The notes: generated by a model not told the origin, from the letters alone. A DNA stretch of 64,000 bases from Lachnospiraceae bacterium (GCA_910574745.1 CAJTCE010000001.1:1-64000); one strand, 5' to 3'. Shown: positions 8,101-18,890, counted from the stretch's first letter. Numbers and translations are program-made.

Positions 8101-8853
8101 ATGAAAACATCTTCGCCTCAGTTAAAGGCGGATGCCAGGGGACATCTTGCAGGAAGGTACGGGGTTGTCATTACTGCTTATATGCTGGCCACCCTGCTTA
8201 CCAACATTCCGTCCCTTATACTTACTTATACATTGAACACCAACACATTGGCCGGCTCTTTCATTGATGTAGGCGTTACGTTAATTTTGAATTTCTTTCT
8301 TACTATCTTTCTGGTGGGACAGAATCATATCTGTCTGCGCTATGCCCGCAGCAGTGAACCGGTTCCCGTTTCAGAAATGTGGTATGGTTTTAAAGGCAGG
8401 GCGGATGAAATCATTATAACTTTTTTCCTCTATTTCATCCGTTTCCTGCTTTATTCCGTGCCCTTTATTGCCATGCTGGCATGCTGTTTGCTGACGAAAT
8501 CCCCGGTTCTCTTTGGCGTCTTAGCCGTCATTTCTTTCATTTTTATGATTGTGATGTGGATTCGCATTGAGCTTGACTATGCTTTGATTTTTTTCCTGAT
8601 CGTTGACTATCCGAAGGAAACTCCCTCACAATTGCTAAAGCACAGCCGGGAATTGATGCAGGGCAATAAAGGCAGACTTTTCTACTTACAGCTCAGCTTC
8701 ATCGGCATGTACCTGCTGGCGCTGTTTTCCCTTGGTCTTGCCATGTTCTGGGTATATCCTTATACCAGAATGACATTTGCAGAGTTTTATCTGGATGTAA
8801 ATCGTTCTCCGGTAGAAACACCTATTACCGGGGAAGATGTGGAATCAAAATAA
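8101..8853 (+). CDS. DUF975 family integral membrane protein
   Basis: 250 residues with about six membrane segments after a cytoplasmic start (LKADARGHLAGRYGVVITAYML), which fits the DUF975 family common in Firmicutes. The central FLIVDYPKETPSQLLKHSRELMQGNKGRLF stretch, with the conserved SRELMQGNKGRLF part, is typical of the family. No biochemical role is known. Start ATG 8101 follows GGAAAGG. Last gene of the 7200-8853 unit, closed by the terminator at 8874-8910. Confidence 0.85.
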   Translation: MKTSSPQLKADARGHLAGRYGVVITAYMLATLLTNIPSLILTYTLNTNTLAGSFIDVGVTLILNFFLTIFLVGQNHICLRYARSSEPVPVSEMWYGFKGRADEIIITFFLYFIRFLLYSVPFIAMLACCLLTKSPVLFGVLAVISFIFMIVMWIRIELDYALIFFLIVDYPKETPSQLLKHSRELMQGNKGRLFYLQLSFIGMYLLALFSLGLAMFWVYPYTRMTFAEFYLDVNRSPVETPITGEDVESK

Positions 8854-8873
8854 ATTTGGAGCGTAATGCAAAG

Positions 8874-8910
8874 GGAGAGGGAGTATCAAGTATACTCCCT
8901 CTCCTTTTTC
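8874..8910 (+). terminator. Terminator of the 7200-8853 unit
   Basis: A perfect 13-bp stem (GGAGAGGGAGTAT 8874-8886 with 8892-8904), 5-base loop, then CTTTTTC-like U-tract. Confidence 0.9.
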
Positions 8911-8992
8911 TTTCTGCCAAGATAAATCCAGTCCTTAAAAACGAAAAAACCTACGCAGAAATGTCTCTTATAATAGCCAGCATTATCTGATA

Positions 8993-10639
8993 TTATTTCA
9001 GCTGGAAATTCCTTGTCTGATCCTGTAAACGGTTAACCTGTTCAAACAGTTCTGTACTGACCGTTGCAGACTCCTCGCTGTTAGCGGAATTGGTCTGTAC
9101 CACATCAGAAATCTGTCCAAGGCCTTCCGCCACTTGTGAAATGGCGCCTGCCTCTGTATGTACCGCATCGGTAATTTCATTAATGGCATGATTGGACTGG
9201 GTAACCAATTCAAGAGTTTTCTGTAATGACGCCGCAACTTCTTCCACAATCTTATTTCCTCTTTCTGCCGCCTGTACAGAATTTTCAATAAGCTCTTTTG
9301 AAGCTTTCGCCGCCTCGTCGGACTTGGCTGCAAGATTACGAACCTCCTGCGCTACTACAGCAAAGCCTTTTCCTGCCTCCCCTGCCCGGCTGGATTCTAC
9401 CGAAGCATTTAAAGCAAGGATATTGGTCTGGAAAGAAATATTTTCAATGGTGGAAATAATTTTTTCAATTTCCTGTGAAGTCGCACTGATATCCGTCATG
9501 GCGCAAACAAGCTGTTCCATCTGCTGACTGCTTACGTTTACCTGTTCGCCGGTAAGATGCGCATTGTCCCGCATATCGGAAGCCATCTCAATATTTTGCT
9601 TTGCACTTCTGGAAAGATCCGCTAAAGTGGCGGAAAGCTCTTCTACTGCACTTGCCTGCTCCGTGGCCCCCTGTGCCAGCGCCTGAGAACCATCGGAAAG
9701 GCTTCTGGCGTAGCCGAATACTTCATGCTCTACCTTTTGGATATTGGAAATAGCCATGGAGAGCGATTCCGTAAAACTATCGATGGAATCCGAAATGGAC
9801 TGGAAATCCCCGATAAAAGGCACTGAAGTGGATACATTAAAATTACCCTCGGACAACTGGGACATAATACGGTTAATATCTTCTATGTACCGACAGGTCT
9901 GTTCTATAGAGCCTTTAAGAGTCTTGGATAAGTCCCCAATCTCATCATTGGCTTTGTAATCCAGTTCCAGCTTCATGCGCCCGTCCTGCAAAGGTTTTGT
10001 TTTTTCAGTAATAACCAGAATGGGTTTTACAATTCGTTTCATAATATAGAGAACCAGACTCAGAAGACAAACCAGCACCACCACCAAGCCTGCAGCAGTT
10101 ACTATATGCATGGTGGATACGGTTTTTTTCATATTTTCCGCACTTTCCTCATTGAGAACCGTACCACGTTCCACCACTTCATCCAAAAGGCCTACCAAAA
10201 CCGTTAAGTTAGACTGAATTGTTTCCTGATAATATTCCTGTGCTTTCTCCGGGTCGCTCTCCAGCATTTCCAACACATAGACAGCCGACTGATGCAGTTC
10301 CTTATGAAGGGGTTCCATCTGGCTGCGCAATTCAAGAATCGTCTCATCGTCTGTTCCGGCTTCGCCATAAAGCCACTGACCCAGCACACAGCCGGTATGG
10401 TCCGTGCTGCCGGTAAATTCACTGCCGCTGTACAAAGCATTACTTAAATTCGCAGCCCATTTGTAATGAGCCGTTTCCGCTTTTTGCGCTCTCTGTAAAA
10501 CAGCATTTACCTCAACATTGAATTCTTCGGAATCTTTCATGTTCATAATATTTTTTGTCGTCAGTCCACTAAATAACAAAACAGACAAAAGAGCCGTAAC
10601 TACCCGGATTCCAACCATTACTTTTATACTTTTCCTCAT
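8993..10639 (-). CDS. Methyl-accepting chemotaxis protein with extracytoplasmic CZB-like domain
   Basis: 548 residues. Membrane segment 1 (about 7-28), an extracytoplasmic domain (about 30-170), membrane segment 2 (about 175-198), HAMP (about 200-255) and a long signalling helix bundle whose tip is [20 protein letters not shown] followed by [17 protein letters not shown]. The outer domain carries the four ligands of the chemoreceptor zinc-binding (CZB) family: His58 (HYKW), Cys84 (CVLGQW), His112 and His116 (PLHKELH). CZB is usually cytoplasmic, so its position here is notable. It would signal through CheA/CheW, which are not in the window. Start has AGAAGGAG upstream. Single gene. Confidence 0.93.
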   Translation of the reverse strand: MRKSIKVMVGIRVVTALLSVLLFSGLTTKNIMNMKDSEEFNVEVNAVLQRAQKAETAHYKWAANLSNALYSGSEFTGSTDHTGCVLGQWLYGEAGTDDETILELRSQMEPLHKELHQSAVYVLEMLESDPEKAQEYYQETIQSNLTVLVGLLDEVVERGTVLNEESAENMKKTVSTMHIVTAAGLVVVLVCLLSLVLYIMKRIVKPILVITEKTKPLQDGRMKLELDYKANDEIGDLSKTLKGSIEQTCRYIEDINRIMSQLSEGNFNVSTSVPFIGDFQSISDSIDSFTESLSMAISNIQKVEHEVFGYARSLSDGSQALAQGATEQASAVEELSATLADLSRSAKQNIEMASDMRDNAHLTGEQVNVSSQQMEQLVCAMTDISATSQEIEKIISTIENISFQTNILALNASVESSRAGEAGKGFAVVAQEVRNLAAKSDEAAKASKELIENSVQAAERGNKIVEEVAASLQKTLELVTQSNHAINEITDAVHTEAGAISQVAEGLGQISDVVQTNSANSEESATVSTELFEQVNRLQDQTRNFQLK

Positions 10640-10960
10640 TATAATTCTCCTTCTGTTTTCGCTGTTGATAATCGCAAGCTTCTTTTAACCCCATAGATAA
10701 AAATTCCAACTTTACTTTATGGTAACATAGCCGTATTGGGGTTATCCTGTCATAAAAAAGCTGGAATCGTTCATTCTAAGGTCCTTATTTTACTATCTCC
10801 ACAAAGATGAAGATACGATAAAATATAATATTACTGTTCTTGAATGCATTGTAGCATAGCTGTTATTTTATTTCAATCATTTACTAAAATATTCATACAA
10901 GAAATTTTTTACCTTTCTGCAAGGTTTCCTGATTCAAGCACATGGCGCAAAATATCTTTT
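10640..10960. other. Intergenic region holding the chemoreceptor leader
   Basis: A 321-base gap with the promoter at 10848-10876 and a predicted leader of about 200 bases before the chemoreceptor start. AACCCCA and TGGGGTT in the leader could pair over a distance of about 45 bases. I see no known riboswitch consensus. Confidence 0.5.
10848..10876 (-). promoter_or_regulatory. Promoter of the chemoreceptor gene
   Basis: TTGAAA (10871-10876) and TACAAT (10848-10853), 17-base spacer, with TGC before the -10 (extended -10). It is a vegetative-type promoter and not a sigma-28 flagellar one. Confidence 0.6.
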
Positions 10961-11569
10961 TCAGCAGTCCCGGTCCGGCTGCTGCCCATCATGCGCAAGC
11001 CATTTGCACTCCGTTATATCCATATGGGTAAATGACGCCTGAAAGGACGAATCCTCCGGACTGCATGCATATATGCCAAAACGGATTTCATCAACTGCAT
11101 CCCACATATGGCATATCCGCATCTGTGAAAAACCAACTCCGTCTTCAGAACATTCCATACAAAAGTCATTTTCTCTCCGGCTTAAGCAGTACCACATTGC
11201 TTTCACATTGGCGTCAATGGCCGTTGTTGCCCAGTCTGAATATCCATGGTTCGTCACAACGCTGCCCAGATGCTGGAAATCGTCATTTTCATATTCAATG
11301 GAAGCTTTCAGCCAATTGTCACTGTTAAGGTACATAACAACGCCGCACTGGTCAAAGCGGTGTTTACTATCAAATTCTGTCTTTACAATAAAAGAAAAAT
11401 ATTTCTCGGACGTCCTCATCTGTAATACCGGCGCATTATCATTTCTGAAATGATAATATGTCCGCTGCCATAAATCGGTATGCGGCTTCGTGATAATCTC
11501 TATTTTGTCTTCTTTTATATCAAAGCTTTCCGGTTCTCTTGTCCATTCTAATTTCTTAACATCGAACAT
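10961..11569 (-). CDS. DUF1349 domain protein (concanavalin-A-like fold)
   Basis: 202 residues matching DUF1349 throughout: WTREPESFDIKEDKIEI, TKPHTDLWQRTYYHF, FDQCGVVMYLNSDNWLKASIEYEND, TNHGYSDWATTAI and GIYACSPEDSSFQASFTHMDI. The family has a jelly-roll fold similar to carbohydrate-binding lectins and is known from the yeast Ree1 protein and many cytoplasmic bacterial proteins. There is no signal peptide, so it acts in the cytoplasm. Its substrate is unknown. It lies 100 bases downstream of prfB on the same strand; whether it is cotranscribed is unclear. Confidence 0.88.
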   Translation of the reverse strand: MFDVKKLEWTREPESFDIKEDKIEIITKPHTDLWQRTYYHFRNDNAPVLQMRTSEKYFSFIVKTEFDSKHRFDQCGVVMYLNSDNWLKASIEYENDDFQHLGSVVTNHGYSDWATTAIDANVKAMWYCLSRRENDFCMECSEDGVGFSQMRICHMWDAVDEIRFGIYACSPEDSSFQASFTHMDITECKWLAHDGQQPDRDC

Positions 11570-11671
11570 TGTACGTCCTCCATTACGGCATATCCGCTCT
11601 GCTCTTTCATCTTCCTTCAGACACTACAATATAAAACCATGCTTTCACTTTCCAAACATCGGTTTACCCGT

Positions 11672-12785
11672 TTATGATTCCTTTACCGCATTCCATTTCA
11701 AATACTCATTGATAAACAGATCCAGCGCCCCGTCCATAACCGCATCCACATTTCCCGTTTCCGCATTGGTCCTGTGATCCTTTACCATAGTATAGGGCTG
11801 CATGACATAGGAACGAATCTGATTGCCCCAACCGATTTCCGTTACCTCTCCGCGAATATCGGAAAGCTTCTCGGCATTGGCTTCTTTCTTCAGCATATAC
11901 AGCTTCGCCTTTAACATCTGCATAGCTTTATCCTTATTCTGGAACTGACTCCGCTCGTTCTGGCACTGTACCACGATTCCCGTGGGAATATGGGTAATAC
12001 GGATTGCCGAGGAAGTTTTGTTAATATGCTGTCCCCCTGCGCCGGAGCTTCGGTAGGTATCAATTCTCAAATCGTCCTCGTTGATCTCCACATCCACATC
12101 ATCTTCAATATCCGGCATAACATCCAATGACACAAAGGAGGTCTGACGCTTGCCCTGGGCATTAAAAGGAGAAATCCGCACAAGCCTGTGAACGCCCTTT
12201 TCGGATTTTAAATATCCATAGGCGTTCTCTCCGTTTACCTGAAAGGTCACGGATTTGATACCCGCTTCATCCCCGTCCAGATAATCCAGTACTTCTATAG
12301 AGAAGCCCTTTTTTTCCGCCCATCTTGTATACATACGGTACAGCATGGACGCCCAGTCGCAGCTTTCCGTTCCGCCGGCCCCTGCATTCAGCTTTAAGAT
12401 TGCATGATAGCCGTCATATTCGTCGGAAAGGAGAGTCTTAATACGGATATTTTCCAGCCCCGCAATAAAACCGTCCAGCTCCTGCCTGATCTCGGGTATC
12501 ATCTCCGGGTCATTTTCCTCATAACCCATTTCTATTAAAACTTCAATGTCCTCATATTGTGTTTTCAGGGCTTCGCAGGTTTCTACATCGTCCTTTAAGC
12601 CCTTGCATTCTTTTGTAAGCTTCTGCGCCTCTTCTGCATCATTCCAGAAATCCGGCGTCTCCATCAGCCTTTCCAGTTCTTCAATCCGTTTGACCTTATT
12701 TGCCAGGTCAAAGTGAATCCCTTACTTCCGCCAATGGTGTCTCATATGTCAAAAGCTCCTGCTTCATCTGATCTAATTCGACCAC
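11672..12785 (-). CDS. prfB: Peptide chain release factor 2 with programmed +1 frameshift
   Basis: RF2 recognises UAA and UGA and releases the finished peptide. The gene starts at GTG 12785 (AAGGTGG upstream, in-frame stop just before) and reads 25 codons ending in RDSL, then meets an in-frame TGA at 12708-12710. A +1 slip at CTT-TGA-C restores the long frame (DLANKVKRIEELERLMETPDF), giving about 370 residues, normal for RF2. Motifs: SPF tripeptide (RISPFNAQGKRQ) for stop-codon reading and GGQ (SSGAGGQHINKT) for peptide release. Simple ORF calls miss the first 40 residues. It follows secA by 129 bases, the usual secA-prfB order in Firmicutes. Confidence 0.96.
12707..12715 (-). promoter_or_regulatory. 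prfB +1 recoding site
   Basis: The slip sequence CTTTGAC with the UGA stop at 12708-12710, preceded by AAGGG five bases before the CTT, which can serve as the stimulatory Shine-Dalgarno-like element. Low RF2 slows reading of UGA and allows the ribosome to shift, which is the known autoregulation of prfB. Confidence 0.93.
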
Positions 12786-12914
12786 TTATGCGTCACCACC
12801 TTATTTGTTATATCTGATCAACATCTCTATTTATTTCTGCCGCTGCTTATATCCGTCACTGCTTTTGCCTTTGGTGTTCTATCCTGCCGCTTTCTTTCGT
12901 CTCCGGTTTTCAGG

Positions 12915-15476
12915 CTATGCCCTTCCGCAGCAGTTTTTATATTTCTTACCGCTTCCGCAGGGACAGGGATCATTGGGATATACTTTTGCGCCTTCCCTCT
13001 TCATAGGGCCTTTCACGCTTTCATCCTTATTGGTACTGGTTACCTGGGCAACCTGCTCTCTCTCCACCTTCTGCTCTACGCGGACGCTGAATAACAGCCT
13101 TACGGTATCTTCTTTAATATTTTCCGTCATGGCGTCAAACATTTCATAAGCGTTCATCTTATATTCCACGATAGGATCCTTTTGTCCGTATGCGGCAAGT
13201 CCCACACCCTGACGCAGCTGATCCATATCGTCAATATGAGTCATCCATTTTCTGTCGATTACCTTTAGCAAAATGACGCGCTCAATTTCACGGATCGCTT
13301 CCGCATTGGGGAATTCCGCCTCTTTGCTTTCGTAAAGCTTGACTGCCTCTTCTTTTAACATATGAAGCAGCTCGTTTTTCTTCATTCCCTTGACCATACC
13401 GTGGTTTAACTGTTTAACGGGAATAATATTTCCAAGCACCTGATGGAGCTCTATCAAATCCCAGTCATCGCTGTTCCCGTCATCGGAAATGCACATGGAA
13501 ACGGAATTTTCCACAATATCCGTGATCATCTTGTAAATAGCGTCGCGCATACTTTCGCCGTCCAATACCCGGCGGCGTTCCGCATAAATGATCTCTCTTT
13601 GCTCGTTCATGACCTGATCGTAATCCAACAGGTTCTTACGGATGCCGTAATTGTTGCTCTCTATTTTTTTCTGCGCCTTTTCAATCGCTTTTGTAAGGGA
13701 ACTGTGCTGTATCTCCTGCCCTTCGGGAATACCGAGAGCATTGAATAACGCCATAGTTCTCTCTCCGCCGAACAAACGCAGCAGATCATCCTCTAAAGAT
13801 AAGAAAAATCTGGATTCCCCGGGATCGCCCTGACGTCCGGACCGTCCTCTTAACTGATTATCAATACGCCGCGACTCATGACGCTCCGTACCGACGATCT
13901 TCAGTCCCCCTGCTGCCTTTGACTCATCATCCAGCTTAATATCCGTACCACGGCCCGCCATATTGGTGGCAATGGTCACATGCCCGTGAATACCTGCTGC
14001 CGCAACGATTTCCGCCTCCAGCTCATGGAACTTGGCATTTAAAACCTTGTGGGGAATGCCCTGCTTACTCAAAAGCTTGCTGAGCTCCTCGGACGCGTCG
14101 ATATTGATAGTACCTACCAATACAGGCTGTCCCTTTTCATAGGAAGCTTTTACCTCTTCCACAACTGCATTGAGCTTTTCCTTCCGCGTCTTATAGACCA
14201 CATCCTGCATATCCATTCTGGCCACCGGTTTATTGGTGGGAATCTCAATAACATCCATGCCGTAAATATCGCGGAACTCTTTTTCTTCCGTTAAAGCCGT
14301 ACCTGTCATGCCGGCTTTTTTCTCAAATTTATTAAAAAAGTTCTGGAATGTAATATTGGCCAGGGTCTTACTCTCACGCTTTACCTTTACGTGCTCCTTG
14401 GCCTCAATAGCCTGGTGGAGTCCGTCGGAATAACGGCGGCCCGGCATAATACGTCCCGTAAACTCATCAACGATCAGTACCTGATCATCCTTTACTACAT
14501 AATCCTGATCCCTTGTCATCAGGTTATGGGCCCGGAGAGCCAAAATGGTATTGTGCTGGATTTCCAGATTTTCCGGATCCGCAAGGTTCTCAATATTAAA
14601 GAAACGCTCAACCTTTGTAACGCCTTCGGCGGTCAGGTTAACGGTCTTATCTTTTTCATTGACAATAAAATCTCCGGTCTCCTCCTGCTCGATGCCCATG
14701 ATGATATCCATCTTGGACTGCTCTTCCAGATCCTTACCACGTTTTAACTGCAGCGCAAGCATATTGCAGGCCTCATAAATACGGGTAGATTTGCCGCTTT
14801 GACCGGAAATGATAAGAGGTGTACGGGCCTCATCAATCAAGACTGAGTCAACCTCATCGATAATGGCATAGTGTAAATCCCGAAGCACCAACTGTTCTTT
14901 ATAGATAACCATGTTGTCACGCAGATAATCAAATCCCAGTTCATTGTTGGTAACATAGGTAATGTCGCAGGCATACGCCTCCCTGCGTTCGTCGGATTTT
15001 AGGGCATTTAATACAACGCCCACCTTTAATCCCAAAAACTCATGGACCTGACCCATCCACTCCGCATCACGCTTTGCCAGATAGTCGTTGACCGTTACCA
15101 CGCAGACGCCTTTGCCCTCTAAGGCATTGAGATATGCCGGAAGGGTGGATACAAGGGTTTTACCCTCGCCGGTACGCATCTCTGCAATACGTCCCTGATG
15201 GAGAATAATACCGCCTATCAGCTGTACTCTGTAATGCTCCATGTTAAGTACCCTTCTCGCCGCCTCCCTGACGGTTGCAAATGCCTCCGGAAGCAGATCG
15301 TCCAAGGTCTCGCCTTCGGATAATCTGTTTTTATATTCCTTTGTCTTACTTTTTAATTCCTCATCAGACAAAGCCATCATGGAATCCCTCATAGCTTCGA
15401 TCTTATCCACGATGGGGTAAATCCGCTTCAGCTCCCTTTCACTGTGAGTGCCGAATACCTTTTCTACAACATTCAT
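12915..15476 (-). CDS. secA: Preprotein translocase ATPase SecA
   Basis: The motor that pushes unfolded preproteins through SecYEG at the membrane. 853 residues from ATG 15476 (GGAG 8 bases upstream; the extended TTG at 15506 has none). Features in order: Walker A region ([20 protein letters not shown]), DEAD-type Walker B ([20 protein letters not shown]), preprotein cross-linking region, NBD2 with [12 protein letters not shown] and [17 protein letters not shown], helical scaffold, and the C-terminal zinc-binding [13 protein letters not shown] that binds SecB or ribosomes. Full length and intact. It heads the secA-prfB pair. Confidence 0.98.
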   Translation of the reverse strand: MNVVEKVFGTHSERELKRIYPIVDKIEAMRDSMMALSDEELKSKTKEYKNRLSEGETLDDLLPEAFATVREAARRVLNMEHYRVQLIGGIILHQGRIAEMRTGEGKTLVSTLPAYLNALEGKGVCVVTVNDYLAKRDAEWMGQVHEFLGLKVGVVLNALKSDERREAYACDITYVTNNELGFDYLRDNMVIYKEQLVLRDLHYAIIDEVDSVLIDEARTPLIISGQSGKSTRIYEACNMLALQLKRGKDLEEQSKMDIIMGIEQEETGDFIVNEKDKTVNLTAEGVTKVERFFNIENLADPENLEIQHNTILALRAHNLMTRDQDYVVKDDQVLIVDEFTGRIMPGRRYSDGLHQAIEAKEHVKVKRESKTLANITFQNFFNKFEKKAGMTGTALTEEKEFRDIYGMDVIEIPTNKPVARMDMQDVVYKTRKEKLNAVVEEVKASYEKGQPVLVGTINIDASEELSKLLSKQGIPHKVLNAKFHELEAEIVAAAGIHGHVTIATNMAGRGTDIKLDDESKAAGGLKIVGTERHESRRIDNQLRGRSGRQGDPGESRFFLSLEDDLLRLFGGERTMALFNALGIPEGQEIQHSSLTKAIEKAQKKIESNNYGIRKNLLDYDQVMNEQREIIYAERRRVLDGESMRDAIYKMITDIVENSVSMCISDDGNSDDWDLIELHQVLGNIIPVKQLNHGMVKGMKKNELLHMLKEEAVKLYESKEAEFPNAEAIREIERVILLKVIDRKWMTHIDDMDQLRQGVGLAAYGQKDPIVEYKMNAYEMFDAMTENIKEDTVRLLFSVRVEQKVEREQVAQVTSTNKDESVKGPMKREGAKVYPNDPCPCGSGKKYKNCCGRA

Positions 15477-15643
15477 TTCTGTCGCTCCTATAATCTCGGG
15501 GAGCAAAAAAACTTCCCCTTTTTAGACCCTAATGTCTATTGTAACAGATTTAATAACGGGATTCAACGGGATTCAACCAAAAGCCCTGTGACCATTCCAT
15601 AAATTTTTTATGAACAAAGTGTAAAAGAATACCGATTTTACCT

Positions 15644-15683
15644 GACGCCGGCCATAGGGCACTTATGCCCTACAGCCGGCGTC
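15644..15683. terminator. Hairpin downstream of the two-component operon
   Basis: GACGCCGGC pairs with GCCGGCGTC and, inside, AGGGCA pairs with TGCCCT: a strong GC-rich double hairpin about 20 bases after the histidine kinase stop. There is no U-tract after it; a T-run precedes it on the minus strand. Likely an inefficient or factor-assisted terminator, or an mRNA 3'-end stabiliser. Confidence 0.5.
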
Positions 15684-15703
15684 GGAATCAAAAAAATATG
15701 CAT

Positions 15704-18124
15704 CTATACTATTTTAAAAGTAATCTTCACTACAAACAGATCCGCATCCGTCTCCCATGAAAATCTGCCGCCGCAGGCTTCTGTAAAGCTCTGGGCAATG
15801 GACAGCCCTAAACCGCTGCCGCCGTCGGTACGGCTTTGATCCCCTCTGGTAAAGCGTTCTGCAAAATCCTTTTCTTTATCCAGCTCCTGCAGGGAAGTAT
15901 TTTTAACGCTGGCTGTTGCCAAAGAATTTTCTGTCCGGAGAGTAACATATACTCTGGAGCCTTTTAGAGAATGTTTAATGGCGTTCTGGAACAGGTTCTG
16001 GAACACCCGGTACAGACGCTGACCATCGGCCAGAATCATCACAGGCACGTTTGGAAGCTCCGTTCGGAAGGTAACATCACTGTTTTGAATCTGTTCTTCC
16101 ATGTCCGCCATGGTCTGGCTTAAAAGCTTTACAAAATCCAATTCCTCCATCTGCATGGGCAGTTCTCCCGAAGCGGCCTTGCTTACGGCAAATACGTCCT
16201 GAACCATATTGTTAAGCCTCTGGGATTTCTCATCCAAAATCTTGATGTAGTCTTTTATATGATCCGGCAGTTCTTCCTCCTGCTTGAGAATTTCCACATA
16301 GCTTATAATGGAAGTAAGAGGCGTCTTGATGTCATGGGACACATTTGCTATCAGTTCCACCTTCATCCGTTCACTCTTCATCTGTTCGTCCACTGCCATT
16401 GCCATGCCGTGGCGGATATCCTCTAGTTGGGCCATGACATCTTCCAATCCGTCGCCGGGCTGAAATCGTTCTGCATTCTGCCCCTTGACCTTGCCGCCTG
16501 TTTCATTGTCCGTTTCATCTTCTCTCTCTCCGTTGTATGCCGCCCCGTAATCGCCGTTTCTGATCTGAGTGATACGGCGGGACAAGGTCTCCAAATCTCT
16601 GGCCGCTTTCATATTTTCCGCTCCCGCCAGATACTGCAATATCAGGAAACAGACCGTTCCAGCGGCAGCCAGAAGCAATACGACAAGCAATGCATATTCT
16701 CCTCTTAAAATTATACCGGCCAATATGCTTCCGCCAAGCATCAAAATTCCGTAGGCAAACGTTAAAATAAAAACGATCAGGTTCCGGCGGGACATTTTCT
16801 TAGATATGGGCAGGCGCAGGTTCTTTGCGGTAAAAGTGCGGTAAAGCTTTGCCATCAGACTGCAGCGCCATATCTTTTTGTTATGCCGTAAATCATTAAA
16901 GAACAGCCAAAGCCCCCAGAACAATACGATCCAAAACAGGGGTGGGATGGAGGCTGCCAGCTCGTCGCCAAGCCAAAAGACTTCTTCTAAGCCGTAGTCA
17001 TACTCATAAAAAGCCCATTCTTCCCACAGGCCGTAACCAAATCTCAGGCCTAAGAGGATTGGCGCATAAAACAGCCCTAAAAACAGCAGGATCTTACATT
17101 CCAGCCAAATTTTCCCCTGAACACGTGCAATTCCTTCTGTTGCCTCAAGATAACTTTTCCGGCACAGAAAAACCCCCAGCAATAAAATGCATCCAAGACC
17201 CAGACCCATAAATCCCTTTAGGATTTCCTTCCGTCCCTCCTGAAGGCTTACATTCATCCAATAGAGGTCGTTGCCGTATTGCCTTGCCCCTCCTTCTTTG
17301 TAGGCGCCTTCCGCATAAAGTACGGGCTCTTTGGCAGCGGCAATGCAGACAACTGCCTTTTTCACGTCATCGCCCGCCTGGAAATTGGTATAACCGGGAA
17401 CATACCAATCACTATCTTCATAATAGTAACCGTCCCCGTATACGTCTATTTCCTTACCATCCTTAAAGATACTGACCTTTTCCCCGTCAAAATACAGAAG
17501 AAAATTGTAACCGTCAGGAGCAACAGGCGTCCCGTTTTCGGAAAGAAGATCCGCATTACTGTACAGCACCTCGCCGTCGTAAGCAATGGTATAAAGAAGA
17601 TTCTTATCTCCCTTAATGCTGTCATGATATCTCATGGCAATCTCCCGCTTCTGCTCATCCGTAAGACGCTTTACCTGTTCTTTCTCCTGATCAGGCACAC
17701 TGAAAGCTTCTCCTGTGTTCCTTCCTTTCCGGATGTCCTCCCGGACGTCCTCCTGCTCTATCACATTCTCCCCGGCATAGCTGTATTCATAGTCTTCAAA
17801 GTAGTCTCTATAAACGCTGTCATAAGAATATCCGTTATCATAATATACACCGTTATAGACGTTGTTATCATACCCCCATGTGTACCACAGGCCTTCTCCC
17901 CCTGTGGCCAAAATCAGGAAATTATCCAGACGGTTAACCACATATGCCCTGAAGCTCTCGCTTTGCTGGTAATCATCCTCTAAAAGCCGGTTCAACTGCC
18001 ATATCCGTATGCCGTATGGTTTAGCCCTGAAAAGACCCGCTATACTCCCTAAGCTTAAGCTGATTCCCAAAAAGAAAATGAGAAAGCTAACTATTTTTTT
18101 CCTGTTTTTCCATTTTGTATCCAA
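15704..18124 (-). CDS. Sensor histidine kinase with large extracytoplasmic domain and multi-pass membrane region
   Basis: 806 residues. One N-terminal membrane segment (about 10-32), an extracytoplasmic Tyr/Asp/Glu-rich domain (about 35-300), then about six membrane segments (about 305-505), HAMP-like linker, dimerisation/phosphoacceptor helix with NVSHDIKTPLTSIISYVEIL, and a HATPase_c domain with N box (FQNLFQNAIKH) and G boxes (DGGSGLGLSIA). The start is TTG 18124, overlapping the response regulator gene by 38 bases, with GGTGG upstream; translational coupling is likely. It resembles VanS/PhoR-type kinases in its catalytic half, but the sensor half is not one I recognise. The ligand is unknown. 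Partner: the regulator encoded immediately upstream. Confidence 0.9.
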   Translation of the reverse strand: MDTKWKNRKKIVSFLIFFLGISLSLGSIAGLFRAKPYGIRIWQLNRLLEDDYQQSESFRAYVVNRLDNFLILATGGEGLWYTWGYDNNVYNGVYYDNGYSYDSVYRDYFEDYEYSYAGENVIEQEDVREDIRKGRNTGEAFSVPDQEKEQVKRLTDEQKREIAMRYHDSIKGDKNLLYTIAYDGEVLYSNADLLSENGTPVAPDGYNFLLYFDGEKVSIFKDGKEIDVYGDGYYYEDSDWYVPGYTNFQAGDDVKKAVVCIAAAKEPVLYAEGAYKEGGARQYGNDLYWMNVSLQEGRKEILKGFMGLGLGCILLLGVFLCRKSYLEATEGIARVQGKIWLECKILLFLGLFYAPILLGLRFGYGLWEEWAFYEYDYGLEEVFWLGDELAASIPPLFWIVLFWGLWLFFNDLRHNKKIWRCSLMAKLYRTFTAKNLRLPISKKMSRRNLIVFILTFAYGILMLGGSILAGIILRGEYALLVVLLLAAAGTVCFLILQYLAGAENMKAARDLETLSRRITQIRNGDYGAAYNGEREDETDNETGGKVKGQNAERFQPGDGLEDVMAQLEDIRHGMAMAVDEQMKSERMKVELIANVSHDIKTPLTSIISYVEILKQEEELPDHIKDYIKILDEKSQRLNNMVQDVFAVSKAASGELPMQMEELDFVKLLSQTMADMEEQIQNSDVTFRTELPNVPVMILADGQRLYRVFQNLFQNAIKHSLKGSRVYVTLRTENSLATASVKNTSLQELDKEKDFAERFTRGDQSRTDGGSGLGLSIAQSFTEACGGRFSWETDADLFVVKITFKIV

Positions 18125-18809
18125 TGCCCCACACCACCTTTATATATTCTGGCTCTTTCGGATTCAGCTCCACCTTTTCGCGTATGCGCCGGATATGCAC
18201 CATCACGGTATTTTCCGACACAAAGTTATCCTCCTCCCAGACTCTTCTGTAGATTTCTTCTGCGGGAAATACACGGCCGGGATTACGCATAAACAGATCG
18301 ATGATCTTAGTTTCCGTGGCCGTTAGTCTGACGGGCTCTCCGTCTGCGTAAAGTATTTTTTCCTCAGTGTTATAAAGCAGCCGTCCGTTTCTGATTTCGC
18401 CGGCCCTGCTCCCTGCGTGGATATCTCCCAGACTGGTATATCTTCGCAGCTGGCTTTTTACCCGGGCTGCCAGCTCCTGGGGATTATAGGGCTTCGCCAC
18501 GTAATCGTCGGCTCCCATAGACAACCCCAATACCTTGTCTGTTTCTTCACTCTTTGCACTGAGCACGATAATGGGAATGTTCTGCTTTTCCCTGATGCGC
18601 ATTACCGCTGACAGGCCGTCTAGCTTCGGCATCATCACATCGATCAGCACCAGCCTTACCGACTCCCTGGACAAAATATCCAGCGCCTGAAGACCGTCAT
18701 ATGCCTTCAACACCTCATAGCCTTCTTTTTTCAACAGAATGTCGATGGCTTTTACAATCTCTCTGTCGTCGTCTACTACCAATACACGTTCGCCCATTTC
18801 ATTTACCAT
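18087..18809 (-). CDS. OmpR/PhoB-family response regulator
   Basis: A receiver domain (acidic pocket VVDDD, phosphoacceptor in VLIDVMMPKLDG, Thr/Ser switch IIVLSAKSEE, KPYNPQEL) joined to a winged-helix DNA-binding domain (LTATETKIIDLFMRNPGRVF, VWEEDNFVSENTVMVHIRRIREK). About 240 residues from ATG 18809. The exact start is uncertain: AAGG lies very close to ATG 18809, and ATG 18797 is also possible. The longer reading from 18884 would run through the likely promoter and is rejected. Its direct-repeat operator candidate lies at 18891-18910, suggesting autoregulation. Confidence 0.9.
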   Translation of the reverse strand: MVNEMGERVLVVDDDREIVKAIDILLKKEGYEVLKAYDGLQALDILSRESVRLVLIDVMMPKLDGLSAVMRIREKQNIPIIVLSAKSEETDKVLGLSMGADDYVAKPYNPQELAARVKSQLRRYTSLGDIHAGSRAGEIRNGRLLYNTEEKILYADGEPVRLTATETKIIDLFMRNPGRVFPAEEIYRRVWEEDNFVSENTVMVHIRRIREKVELNPKEPEYIKVVWGIGYKMEKQEKNS

Positions 18810-18890
18810 GCCTTTCCGCAGCTTATTTTGCAGCCGTATCCTTGAGCTGTTCTTAAGATAACCTATATTTTTTACAAAATTCATGGGATA

